This document shows, piece after piece, positions 35,126-43,960 of a stretch of DNA of 64,000 bases; within the stretch, counting starts at the first letter, position 1, and every line of letters begins with the position of its first letter. This DNA is from JBELHJ01 sp042091495 (GTDB taxonomy: Bacteria > Bacteroidota > Bacteroidia > Flavobacteriales > Flavobacteriaceae), in contig JBELHJ010000004.1 of the NCBI GenBank assembly GCA_042091495.1, positions 9,245-73,244 on the forward strand, in the 5' to 3' direction. The notes under the pieces are model-generated. The model did no database searches, had not been told where the DNA came from, and was given only the letters and a program-made list of their open reading frames with translations. The position numbers were made by a program, and so were the translations under genes.

Positions 35126-36113
35126 GTTTATCGGTTAGTTTAGCAAAAACTTTTTTTGGATTTTTCCCTTCATACAATACAGCATGAACAGCATTAATTA
35201 TTGGGGTATTAATTTTGTTTTCAGTATGTTCTTTAATTTCATAAGCACTCTTAGTGGCATAATATCCCTCGGCAACCATATTCATTTCCATTTGTGCAGA
35301 CTTAACGGTATATCCTTTTCCAATCATATTTCCAAACATTCTATTTCTAGAAAAAACAGAATAGCCAGTAACTAATAAATCTCCGAGATAAGCAGAGTTA
35401 TTAATATTACGTTTCATATGATGAACACGTTTAATAAAACGTTTCATCTCTCTTATGGCATTACTCATCAATACACTTTGAAAGTTATCTCCGTAGCCTA
35501 ATCCATGAGCAATCCCAGCAGAAATAGCATAAATGTTTTTTAGCATAGCTGCATATTCAACACCAATGATATCATCACTAATTTTTGTTTTGATATAACT
35601 ACTACTAAGAGATTTTGCTAAAAACGCTGCTTTATTAGAATCAAAGCAAGAAATGGTTAAGTAAGATAAGCGCTCCAAAGCAACTTCTTCTGCATGGCAA
35701 GGACCTCCTATAACAGCTATATTTTCAAAAGGGATATTGTAAATATCATGGAAATGCTCACCAACAAGTAATCCAGATTCGGGAATTATTCCTTTAACAG
35801 CAGAGACAATAGTTTTATTGGTGATATCAACTGTAAGCTTTTTCAATTCTTTGTTAATAAAAGCAGATGGAATTACAAAAATCAGTATATCAGATGCACT
35901 TACAATTGAATTGATGTCATTACTGATATTAAGTTTATTAGTATCAAATTCAACAGAACTGAGGTAGTTAGGGTTGTGCTGTTCATTAATTATATGATTT
36001 TTAACCACACTACTTCTCATGTACCAATTAACAGAACTTACATTTTCTGATAACATTTTTACTATAGCAGTGGCCCAACTTCCTCCTCCTAAAACGGCAT
36101 ATTTTTGATTCAT
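35118..36113 (-). CDS. gpsA: NAD(P)H-dependent glycerol-3-phosphate dehydrogenase
   Basis: 331 residues. The N-terminal Rossmann motif is GGGSWATAIVKML (residues 8-20), then the substrate/catalytic blocks GGPCHAEEVA, the lysine in EYAAMLKNIYAI, and GDLLVTGYS. It reduces dihydroxyacetone phosphate to sn-glycerol 3-phosphate, the backbone for phospholipids, in the cytoplasm. A TAnnTTTG box lies 26 nt upstream. The 3' end overlaps the convergent conserved gene by 8 bp. Confidence 0.95.
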   Translation of the reverse strand: MNQKYAVLGGGSWATAIVKMLSENVSSVNWYMRSSVVKNHIINEQHNPNYLSSVEFDTNKLNISNDINSIVSASDILIFVIPSAFINKELKKLTVDITNKTIVSAVKGIIPESGLLVGEHFHDIYNIPFENIAVIGGPCHAEEVALERLSYLTISCFDSNKAAFLAKSLSSSYIKTKISDDIIGVEYAAMLKNIYAISAGIAHGLGYGDNFQSVLMSNAIREMKRFIKRVHHMKRNINNSAYLGDLLVTGYSVFSRNRMFGNMIGKGYTVKSAQMEMNMVAEGYYATKSAYEIKEHTENKINTPIINAVHAVLYEGKNPKKVFAKLTDKLN

Positions 36114-36139
36114 GTTTTTAAATCAGCTTAAATTTTGTC

Positions 36140-36147
36140 CAAAAGTA
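36140..36147 (-). promoter_or_regulatory. Candidate -7 promoter element for gpsA
   Basis: TACTTTTG on the minus strand matches TAnnTTTG exactly, 26 nt before the gpsA ATG. Confidence 0.4.
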
Positions 36148-36236
36148 CATATTTTTTTTAGGTGTAATAATTAATCCTATACTGAAGTTTGGCACATCCT
36201 TTGATTAATAATTAATAGAAATTATAAAATACTACT

Positions 36237-37163
36237 ATGAGAAATTTTAGACTTTTAGCATCATTAATTGGGTTAATGCTATTTTTTAATTGTACGATTG
36301 TTGAATATAATGAGGATATGCCTTATGTAACGCCATTACCAGAATTTCTAAATTCTAATGAAATTTGGTATGTTGAAATAAATCAAACATTAGGCTATGG
36401 AGAAGTTCCTTTTTTACAGATGGCATTTACATTATCATTTAGAAATGGTGTGTTATACGCTAATAATAATCTTGTTGGATTTGGCAGTAATGGTAATGGG
36501 TTTGGTGTTCCTGTTGGAAATTACTTAGCTAATAATGCAAACCTTCAGATATCCCACGTTATTGATGGTATTTATGATTTTGAGGTTTATCAAACAGGAC
36601 CTAATCAGATGGAGTTATACGATCCTTTCTCAGAGACTTCTTATTTTTTAACAGGCTATCAACGTCATAATTTTGATTATGATTATTTATTTTTCGATAA
36701 TTTAAAATACTTCTTGGAGGAATACAGTGTCTGGGAGAAAGATTTTCAAAGTAATGGTAATTATCAACCATTTGATAACGAAAATTATTTGATGTTTTCG
36801 TCTGTTGATCAACGATTTTCATCTTCTTTAGATTATAATGTGTACAATTTTAATTCGGTTTATTGGGATTATCAAGGGCGTTTTGAACTCAACAATCTTG
36901 ATTTAAATGGGTATTTAAAAAGATTAAATTTATTTTATGATGACTTCGATGAAACAGAATTTTTTGAGTTATATGTTTTATCAGACGATACTATAAAACT
37001 TAGAAGTTTAATAACAAACAAAACGTACCATTTTAAGGGCAGAGGATTAGTATCTTATTTAAGACCTGGTAGAGCAACACAAAAAAAGAATAATCCACCA
37101 AGTATAGATGGAAAAAAAAGGTATCAAAACACGCCAAAAATCAAAAACCCAAGAACCGTTTAA
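36237..37163 (+). CDS. Putative lipoprotein of unknown function
   Basis: 308 residues. The N-terminus MRNFRLLASLIGLMLFFNC is a lipoprotein signal with Cys19 as likely lipid site. The rest is rich in Asn, Tyr, Phe and Asp (for example YQRHNFDYDYLFFDN) and by eye mostly beta-strand. The tail after about residue 275 is basic and Pro/Asn-rich and looks disordered. I recall similar flavobacterial proteins beside mfd, some mislabelled as a nicotinate mononucleotide enzyme; I see no nucleotide-binding motif to support that. The stop overlaps the convergent mfd stop by 4 bp. Confidence 0.65.
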   Translation: MRNFRLLASLIGLMLFFNCTIVEYNEDMPYVTPLPEFLNSNEIWYVEINQTLGYGEVPFLQMAFTLSFRNGVLYANNNLVGFGSNGNGFGVPVGNYLANNANLQISHVIDGIYDFEVYQTGPNQMELYDPFSETSYFLTGYQRHNFDYDYLFFDNLKYFLEEYSVWEKDFQSNGNYQPFDNENYLMFSSVDQRFSSSLDYNVYNFNSVYWDYQGRFELNNLDLNGYLKRLNLFYDDFDETEFFELYVLSDDTIKLRSLITNKTYHFKGRGLVSYLRPGRATQKKNNPPSIDGKKRYQNTPKIKNPRTV

Positions 37164-40100
37164 TCTAAATTATCTATTATTGATTTTAAGACTTGAGTGG
37201 CATCAGATACGGTTTTAATAGATTTAAAGTTAATTAATAATCTCAAACCATTTCTTGTTTGTTTTTCTTTCATTTTACCAACATTTGGATGGGATTGCAT
37301 ATAGCTTAATACTTCTGTAAATATTGGGCTTTGAAAATAGGCGCTTTGCTGATCACTAATAAAGTAACAAATCAGTTGTTGTTGTTTGAGTATTAATTTT
37401 TCAAAGCCTAATGTGGTAGCATACCATTTTAATTTCAAACTATTCAATAAGTCTACAGCAGGTTTAGGAAGTTTTCCAAAACGGTCAATTAATTCCTTTT
37501 CAAAAATAACGAGATCTTTTTCCTCTTTGATACGGTTTAATTTCGTGTATAAGTGAAGACGTTCTTTTATGTTGTTAATATAGTCATCTGGAAATAAAAC
37601 AGGGATATCTGTATCAATGGTAATTTCTTTAACAAAAACTTTATTTTCATCCTCTTGATACAAGTCTTTAAATTCTTTTTCTTTTAGTTCCTCGATAGCT
37701 TCATTCAGGATTTTTTGATAAGTATCAAACCCAATATCACTAATAAATCCACTTTGTTCTCCTCCTAACAGATCTCCCGCTCCTCTAATCTCTAGATCTT
37801 TCATAGCAATATTAAACCCGCTTCCAAGTTCAGTGTATTGCTCTAATGCAGAAATTCTTTTTCGAGCTTCTTGGGTTATTAATGAATGCTCGGGGGTGAT
37901 AAAGTAGCAGAAAGCTTTTTTATTACTTCGCCCAACACGTCCTCTCATTTGATGTAGATCACTAAGTCCAAAGTTGTTAGCATTATTAATAAAAATAGTA
38001 TTAGCATTTGGAACATCTAATCCACTCTCTATAATTGTTGTACTAACAAGTACATCAAACTCACCATTCATAAAAGCGAGCATAACTTCTTCAAGATTTT
38101 TACCATCCATTTGACCATGGCCAATTTTAATTTTTGCATCGGGAACTAATCTTTGAATAAGTCCAGCAACCTCTTTTATGGTGTCAATTCTGTTATGAAT
38201 AAAAAAGATTTGGCCTCCGCGTTGTATTTCGTAAGAAACAGCGTCTCTAATTAAAGTTTCGCTAAATCTGATTACTTTACTTTCTATAGGATATCGATTA
38301 GGAGGAGGTGTTGTAATTACTGAAAGATCTCTTGCCGCCATGAGGCTAAATTGCAAAGTCCTAGGAATAGGAGTAGCTGTTAATGTCAAAACATCTACGT
38401 TTTCTTTCAATGTTTTAAGTTTGTCTTTTACGCTTACACCAAATTTTTGTTCTTCATCAACAATTAATAACCCTAAATCGTTAAACTTTACATTTTTATT
38501 TACGATTTGATGTGTTCCAATAACGATATCTAATTGTCCTTTTTCGAGTCTTTCAATAATGTTTTTCTTGTCTTTTGCAGATCTAAATCTATTTAAATAA
38601 TCAATATTAACAGGTAAATCTTTGAGCCGCTGCGAAAAGGTTTTGTAGTGTTGATAAGCCAATATGGTAGTAGGAACTAGAATCACAACTTGTTTACTGT
38701 TATCAACAGCTTTAAAGGCTGCTCTAATTGCAACTTCAGTTTTTCCAAATCCAACGTCACCGCATATTAAACGATCCATTGGTCGTTCACTTTCCATATC
38801 AGCTTTTACATCTGCTGTTGCTGTAATTTGATCTGGGGTGTCTTCATATATAAAAGAAGCTTCCAGCTCGTGCTGCAGGTAACTGTCCGGACTATATTGA
38901 AAACCAAGTTTTGTTTTTCTTTTAGCATATAATTTAATAAGATTAAATGCAATCTGTTTGACTTTTGTCTTAGTCTTTTGTTTTAGTGTTTTCCATGCTT
39001 TACTTCCAAGTTTATATACTTTAGGGACTTTGCCGTCTTTACCGTTAAACTTGGTAATTTTATGAAGCGAGTGAATACTTAGATAAAGAATATCTCTTTC
39101 TCCATAAACAAGTTTTATAGCCTCTTGTTTTTGTCCTTCAACATCAATTTTTTGTAGTCCACCAAATTTACCAATGCCGTGATCAATATGAGTTACAAAG
39201 TCACCAATTTCTAAAGTGTTTAGCTCTTTAAGAGTAATGGCTTGTTTTTTGTTAAAGCCATCTTTAATATGAAATTTATGATAGCGATCAAATATTTGAT
39301 GGTCTGTAAAGCAAACTAGCTTTAAGTCATGATCTATGAATCCTTGGTATAAGCTTAAAACGATACATGTATATTGAACTTCTTCTTCTATGTCGTCAAA
39401 AATATCTTCAAATCGTTTAGCTTGTTGTTCACTCACACACGCAATAAGGTTGATATAACCTTTATCATGGAATGAGTTAAGTTGCTCAATAAGCAAATCA
39501 AATTGTTTATTAAAAGCTGGTTGAGGCGATGTATGGTATTGGTTAGTTAAATAATTACTATCATCTGTTTTAAAAAGTGAAATACTGTAATTGGTTAATT
39601 CATTTTCAATAAGCGCTCGATTACAAAAAAGGTCTTCTGGTTTTTGAAATCTAATTTCAGAATCTAAATTTTGGTAATACTCTTCAGCTTTTGAAAATAG
39701 TTGATCAAGTTTACCAAGAAGTAATCCTTTATTTTTGATTAAAATTTTTGATTTAGGTGTTAAAAACTTGAAAAAGCTTTGTCTTGATTCTGTCACTGTC
39801 TTATTCGCCATATTGGGAATAATTGAAATTTTTTTCACTTGCTCACTAGATAGCTGTGTATCAATATCAAACTCTCTAATAGTGTCAACTTCATCTCCAA
39901 AAAATTCTATTCTGTAGGGTTTTTCATTAGCAAACGAAAAAACATCTAGAATCCCTCCTCTTAGTGAAAATTCTCCAGGAGATGTGACAAAATCAACTCG
40001 TTTAAAGTGATATTCAAATAAGACTTCATTAACAAAGTCAACAGATAACATATCTCCAACACTTATTTTTAAAGTAGATTGATTGAGGGTGGATTTTGTA

Positions 40101-40492
40101 ACAACTTTTTCAAATAATGCTTGGGGGTATGTTACTATTAATGCAGGTTTTTTTCTTGAATTAATTCTGTTTAAAACCTCGGATCTAAGTAAAATATTAG
40201 CATTATTTGTTTCTTCAATTTGATATGGTCTTCTGTAGCTTCCTGGATAAAAAAGCACATCGTTTTTGTTGATAAGTGTTTCAAGATCATTAGCATAGTA
40301 TGCTGCCTCTTCTTTGTCTTCACAAATCAGTAAAAAGGGATAGTCTAGATTTTTAAAAGCAGATGCTATATGAAATGATAAAGCTGAGCCCGTTATACCT
40401 TTTACAATATTTGGAGATGATTTAGAAGATGAAACAAAAGCGTTTTCCTTATGGAGCTTTGAATACTTGTCAATTAAAATGTCTTTGTTCAA
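37160..40492 (-). CDS. mfd: Transcription-repair coupling factor
   Basis: 1110 residues with the full Mfd layout: an N-terminal UvrB-like region, the RNA polymerase-interacting domain with GDFVTHIDHGIGKF, a superfamily 2 motor with Walker A GDVGFGKT (about 575-582), the DEEQ box in VDEEQKFGV, TATPIPRTLQ, the QMRGRVGRS motif VI, and the C-terminal TRCF domain. It dislodges stalled RNA polymerase at DNA damage and recruits UvrA. A TAnnTTTG box lies 16 nt upstream of the ATG. The 3' end overlaps the lipoprotein gene by 4 bp. Confidence 0.97.
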   Translation of the reverse strand: MNKDILIDKYSKLHKENAFVSSSKSSPNIVKGITGSALSFHIASAFKNLDYPFLLICEDKEEAAYYANDLETLINKNDVLFYPGSYRRPYQIEETNNANILLRSEVLNRINSRKKPALIVTYPQALFEKVVTKSTLNQSTLKISVGDMLSVDFVNEVLFEYHFKRVDFVTSPGEFSLRGGILDVFSFANEKPYRIEFFGDEVDTIREFDIDTQLSSEQVKKISIIPNMANKTVTESRQSFFKFLTPKSKILIKNKGLLLGKLDQLFSKAEEYYQNLDSEIRFQKPEDLFCNRALIENELTNYSISLFKTDDSNYLTNQYHTSPQPAFNKQFDLLIEQLNSFHDKGYINLIACVSEQQAKRFEDIFDDIEEEVQYTCIVLSLYQGFIDHDLKLVCFTDHQIFDRYHKFHIKDGFNKKQAITLKELNTLEIGDFVTHIDHGIGKFGGLQKIDVEGQKQEAIKLVYGERDILYLSIHSLHKITKFNGKDGKVPKVYKLGSKAWKTLKQKTKTKVKQIAFNLIKLYAKRKTKLGFQYSPDSYLQHELEASFIYEDTPDQITATADVKADMESERPMDRLICGDVGFGKTEVAIRAAFKAVDNSKQVVILVPTTILAYQHYKTFSQRLKDLPVNIDYLNRFRSAKDKKNIIERLEKGQLDIVIGTHQIVNKNVKFNDLGLLIVDEEQKFGVSVKDKLKTLKENVDVLTLTATPIPRTLQFSLMAARDLSVITTPPPNRYPIESKVIRFSETLIRDAVSYEIQRGGQIFFIHNRIDTIKEVAGLIQRLVPDAKIKIGHGQMDGKNLEEVMLAFMNGEFDVLVSTTIIESGLDVPNANTIFINNANNFGLSDLHQMRGRVGRSNKKAFCYFITPEHSLITQEARKRISALEQYTELGSGFNIAMKDLEIRGAGDLLGGEQSGFISDIGFDTYQKILNEAIEELKEKEFKDLYQEDENKVFVKEITIDTDIPVLFPDDYINNIKERLHLYTKLNRIKEEKDLVIFEKELIDRFGKLPKPAVDLLNSLKLKWYATTLGFEKLILKQQQLICYFISDQQSAYFQSPIFTEVLSYMQSHPNVGKMKEKQTRNGLRLLINFKSIKTVSDATQVLKSIIDNLD

Positions 40493-40508
40493 AACAAAAA
40501 GTTTTTGG

Positions 40509-40516
40509 CAAAGATA
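40509..40516 (-). promoter_or_regulatory. Candidate -7 promoter element for mfd
   Basis: TATCTTTG on the minus strand matches TAnnTTTG exactly and ends 16 nt before the mfd ATG. Confidence 0.42.
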
Positions 40517-40628
40517 AAAGGTTATTGAAAATTAAATAGCCCAAGGTTAGTTTGAATTTTTTGATTTTTTTTTATTCATATGCTTTTTAGTTATTTATAT
40601 TTACAACTTAAATTAAACCTTAATTATA

Positions 40629-41057
40629 ATGTCAATTTCAGATTTATTTGATAGTGGATTTAGAGCGCGTAATAAAGATCATTTTGCGGCTATTGTAAGA
40701 TTAGCAATGAGTGATGATGTTATTACAGAAGATGAAAAAACCTTTCTAGATAGATTAGCTTCTAATCTAGATATTTCTAAAGACGAGTACAGTGCAATTT
40801 TAAAAGATTACAAATCACATCCTATAAATCCTCCTGTAGATCAAGACAGGAGGTTTGAAAGATTTTACGATTTAACACGAATGGTGTGGGCGGATCACAT
40901 TGAAGGAGAAAATCAGTTTATTATTCTTCGCAAGTTGTGTATAGGGCTTGGTTTTGATTCAGATAAAGCTAATGCGTTATCAAACGAAGCTATAAATTTA
41001 GTCTACGACGGTGTTGATTTCGATGCTTTTAAAGCAGGATTATTAAATATTCACTAA
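40629..41057 (+). CDS. TerB family (tellurite-resistance-like) protein
   Basis: 142 residues, all-helical by eye, matching TerB: HFAAIVRLAMSDDVITEDEKTFL (acidic metal-binding-like helix) and a second helix pair around WADHIEGENQFIILRKL. TerB-fold proteins bind divalent metal and occur in many stress or envelope contexts; a lone copy like this one does not imply tellurite resistance. Monocistronic, ending in a strong bidirectional terminator shared with fbp. Confidence 0.8.
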   Translation: MSISDLFDSGFRARNKDHFAAIVRLAMSDDVITEDEKTFLDRLASNLDISKDEYSAILKDYKSHPINPPVDQDRRFERFYDLTRMVWADHIEGENQFIILRKLCIGLGFDSDKANALSNEAINLVYDGVDFDAFKAGLLNIH

Positions 41058-41088
41058 AAAAAGCGGAAATTAAATTTCCGCTTTTTTT
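41058..41088. terminator. Bidirectional intrinsic terminator between the terB-like gene and fbp
   Basis: An 8-bp GC-containing stem (GCGGAAAT/ATTTCCGC) with a 3-nt loop is extended by A and T tracts on both sides. Confidence 0.87.
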
Positions 41089-42091
41089 ATTCATTTCTCA
41101 TAAACTCCTCAGCTTTTTCAACCATATTCTTGCTTCCACAAATAAATGGAACTCGTTGATGAAGTTTTGAGGGTTCTATATCTAAAATTCTTGTAAAACC
41201 ATCACTTGCTTTTCCATTAGCCTGTTCAGCTATAAAAGCCATAGGATTACATTCATATAATAGCCTCAATTTTCCATCAGAGTTAAGTGAGCTTTTAGGA
41301 TATAAATAAATACCACCTTTTATCATATTTCTATGAAAGTCTGAAACTAAAGATCCAATGTACCTACTAGTATAAGGACGATCTTCCTCCTCTTCTTGAC
41401 AATATTTAATGTAATTTTTTACACCTTGAGGGAAATGGATATAGTTTCCTTCATTTACAGAATAAATTCTTCCATTTTCAGGGAATTCCATATTTGGGTG
41501 CGATAAATAAAATGTTCCTATAGCTGGGTTTAATGTAAATCCATTAACCCCGTCACCAGTAGTATAAACAAGCATAGTTGATGTACCATAAACCACATAT
41601 CCAGCAGCAACTTGCTGATTTCCCTTTTGGAGAAAATCTGCCATTGTTACTGGAGTTCCTATTGGAGTAACTCTTCGATATATTGAAAAAATAGTTCCAA
41701 CAGAAACGTTCACATCAATATTGGATGAACCATCAAGAGGATCTATTAAAACAATATATTTATTCTGATGATTATCATCTTGACTGTTGATTGTTATATA
41801 ATGGTCTTCTTCTTCACTAGCAATACCGCAAACAATATTTCTTTTTGTTAGAGCTTGAATAAATTTTTCGTTTGCATAAACATCAAGTTTTTGCTGATCT
41901 TCACCTTGAATATTTGTATCGCCTGCTGTACCAATAATGTCAACAAGGCCGGCTTTACTGACTTCGTGATTAACAACTTTTGCGGCTAATCTAATCGAAT
42001 TTAAAAGTTTTGTAAGTTCTCCTGAGGTGTATTTAAAAGAGGCTTGATTTTCAATAATAAATTCACCTAATGTTTGGTTTTTTTGAGACAT
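41087..42091 (-). CDS. fbp: Class 1 fructose-1,6-bisphosphatase
   Basis: 334 residues, normal length. Metal-site motifs are clear: GEDQQKLDVYANE, ASEEED, and IDPLDGSSNIDVNVSVGTIFSIY-type block (about residues 113-130), with the substrate region YIGSLVSDFHRN and GGIYLYP further on. It hydrolyses fructose 1,6-bisphosphate to fructose 6-phosphate in gluconeogenesis, in the cytoplasm. It is transcribed alone, away from the divergent GNAT gene. Confidence 0.96.
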   Translation of the reverse strand: MSQKNQTLGEFIIENQASFKYTSGELTKLLNSIRLAAKVVNHEVSKAGLVDIIGTAGDTNIQGEDQQKLDVYANEKFIQALTKRNIVCGIASEEEDHYITINSQDDNHQNKYIVLIDPLDGSSNIDVNVSVGTIFSIYRRVTPIGTPVTMADFLQKGNQQVAAGYVVYGTSTMLVYTTGDGVNGFTLNPAIGTFYLSHPNMEFPENGRIYSVNEGNYIHFPQGVKNYIKYCQEEEEDRPYTSRYIGSLVSDFHRNMIKGGIYLYPKSSLNSDGKLRLLYECNPMAFIAEQANGKASDGFTRILDIEPSKLHQRVPFICGSKNMVEKAEEFMRNE

Positions 42092-42189
42092 GTTTATACG
42101 AAAAGGTTATAATTTTTGCAAATATCGTATTTTTTATAATATTCTATAGTTTTAATAAAAGAAACATTAGCAATATTTTAAGTTTCAAT

Positions 42190-42197
42190 TATCTTTG
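42190..42197 (+). promoter_or_regulatory. Candidate -7 promoter element for the GNAT-lysC-acyltransferase operon
   Basis: TATCTTTG matches TAnnTTTG exactly and ends 14 nt before the ATG at 42212. Confidence 0.42.
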
Positions 42198-42211
42198 AGA
42201 GATTTTTTAAT

Positions 42212-42691
42212 ATGGAGGTTGAAATTAGACATGCAAACCCTCAGGATATGACTCATGTTCTGAGATTAATTAAAGAACTGGCTTTGTTTGAAAAAGAACC
42301 AGATCAGGTTGTTATTAATCTAAATGACCTTTTGAATGATGGGTTTAATGATACCAAAAGATTTACTTGTTTCGTAGCAGAAAAAGGGGTTGAAATTGTT
42401 GGTATGGCATTAGTTTATTTCAGGTATTCTACATGGAAAGGCTGTAGTTTACATTTAGAGGACTTAATTGTCTCTGAACCATACAGAGGTCATGGTATTG
42501 GAAGTCAGCTTTTAGAGACCGTTTTTGCTTATGGTGCCTCCAAAAATGTAAAAAGAATTAGTTGGGAAGTTTTGGATTGGAATGCTCCTGCAATAGCCTT
42601 TTATAAATCCAAAGGCGCCATAATAAAAGAAGAATGGCGCGTAGTTCATTTTCCTGAAAAAGAGATAAATAAATACAAACATCATAATTAA
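42212..42691 (+). CDS. GNAT family N-acetyltransferase
   Basis: 159 residues with the GNAT fold. The acetyl-CoA motif is PYRGHGIGSQLL (about 90-101), preceded by the strand LEDLIVSE and followed by WEVLDWNAPAIAFYKSKGA. The wording is close to the diamine (spermidine/thialysine-type) acetyltransferases, but substrate is not certain. It is first in a three-gene run: lysC begins 2 bp after its stop and the fused acyltransferase follows. Confidence 0.85.
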   Translation: MEVEIRHANPQDMTHVLRLIKELALFEKEPDQVVINLNDLLNDGFNDTKRFTCFVAEKGVEIVGMALVYFRYSTWKGCSLHLEDLIVSEPYRGHGIGSQLLETVFAYGASKNVKRISWEVLDWNAPAIAFYKSKGAIIKEEWRVVHFPEKEINKYKHHN

Positions 42692-42693
42692 AA

Positions 42694-43944
42694 ATGAAGG
42701 TTTTTAAGTTTGGAGGGGCATCCGTAAAAGATGCCGAAGGTGTAAGAAATGTAGCTTCTGTCATACAAAAAAAGGGCGATTATAATACCTTGGTTGTGAT
42801 TTCTGCAATGGGAAAGACTACAAATGCTATTGAGAATGTCATTAAAATGTACTTCGAGGATAAACAAAATTTAAAAACAGCTGTTGAATTCGTTCTTGAT
42901 TTTCATTTAAACATTATCTCTGATTTATTTGAAAGTGAAACTCATCCTGTAAAGAAACAGGTGTTGAGACTATTTAATGAACTAACAGGTTTCATGGATT
43001 GGAATAAATCTCCTGACTATAACTATGTATATGATCAGATTATTGGTTATGGGGAACTGGTCTCAACCACTATAGTTAGTGCATATCTAAACGAAGTTGG
43101 TGTTAAAAACACATGGAAAGATGCCAGAGAAGTTATTAAAACAGATAATTATTACAGAACAGGTAATGTTAATTGGGTGTTGACACAAGAACTAATTTCT
43201 ATGCAATTTTCTAATACGGGATTGGTTATTACTCAGGGGTTCTTAGGAAGTGATTCTAATAATTTTACCACAACTTTAGGTAGAGAAGGTAGTGATTATA
43301 CTGCAGCTATTTTTGCATTTTGTTTAAACGCCGAGAGTGTAACAATTTGGAAAGACGTTCCAGGTGTTTTAAATGCAGATCCAAGAGCATTTAATGACAC
43401 CCAATTACTAAATACAATTTCTTATAGAGAAGCTATTGAGTTAGCTTTTTACGGGGCTTCGGTGATACACCCTAAAACACTACAACCTCTTCAGAAAAAA
43501 GAAATTCCACTTCACGTAAAATCATTTTTAAATCCAGATGCTAAAGGCACAAAAGTGACCAAAGGAATTGGTATTGAGCCTGCTATACCTTGTTTTATTG
43601 TTAAGAAAAATCAAGTAATGATTGCCCTTTCCTCTCTTGATTTTTCATATATTGTTGAAGAGAATATTAGTGAAATTTTTAATTTATTACACCTTCATAA
43701 AATGAAAGTTGATGTTATTCAAAATTCAGCTATTAGCTTCTCTGTTTGTTTTGACAACAAATACAATAAATTAGATGAATTACTGGTAAAGTTAAAAGCT
43801 AAATTTAGAGTTAATTGTTATGAAAATGTATCACTTTATACCGTAAGACATTACAATGACGAGGCTGTTAAACAAATAGAATCTGAAAAAGATATTGTTT
43901 TAAAGCAGTTAACTCAAGAAACAATTCAGCTAGTAGCTCGATAG
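42694..43944 (+). CDS. lysC: Aspartate kinase, monofunctional
   Basis: 416 residues. The opening KFGGASVKDAEGV is the aspartokinase signature, followed by TLGREGSDYTAA and VPGVLNADPR, which bind substrate and ATP, and a C-terminal ACT-like regulatory region (about 300-416). It phosphorylates aspartate at the entry to lysine, threonine and methionine synthesis, so it may be feedback-inhibited. It lacks a fused homoserine dehydrogenase. Placed tightly after a GNAT gene and 16 bp before the acyltransferase. Confidence 0.92.
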   Translation: MKVFKFGGASVKDAEGVRNVASVIQKKGDYNTLVVISAMGKTTNAIENVIKMYFEDKQNLKTAVEFVLDFHLNIISDLFESETHPVKKQVLRLFNELTGFMDWNKSPDYNYVYDQIIGYGELVSTTIVSAYLNEVGVKNTWKDAREVIKTDNYYRTGNVNWVLTQELISMQFSNTGLVITQGFLGSDSNNFTTTLGREGSDYTAAIFAFCLNAESVTIWKDVPGVLNADPRAFNDTQLLNTISYREAIELAFYGASVIHPKTLQPLQKKEIPLHVKSFLNPDAKGTKVTKGIGIEPAIPCFIVKKNQVMIALSSLDFSYIVEENISEIFNLLHLHKMKVDVIQNSAISFSVCFDNKYNKLDELLVKLKAKFRVNCYENVSLYTVRHYNDEAVKQIESEKDIVLKQLTQETIQLVAR

Positions 43945-43960
43945 GTTTTCGATATTTTAA

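Noticed and set aside
40629..41057. TerB-like gene as evidence for a tellurite-resistance or phage-defence cluster
   Set aside because: It stands alone between mfd and fbp; no other ter genes are nearby.
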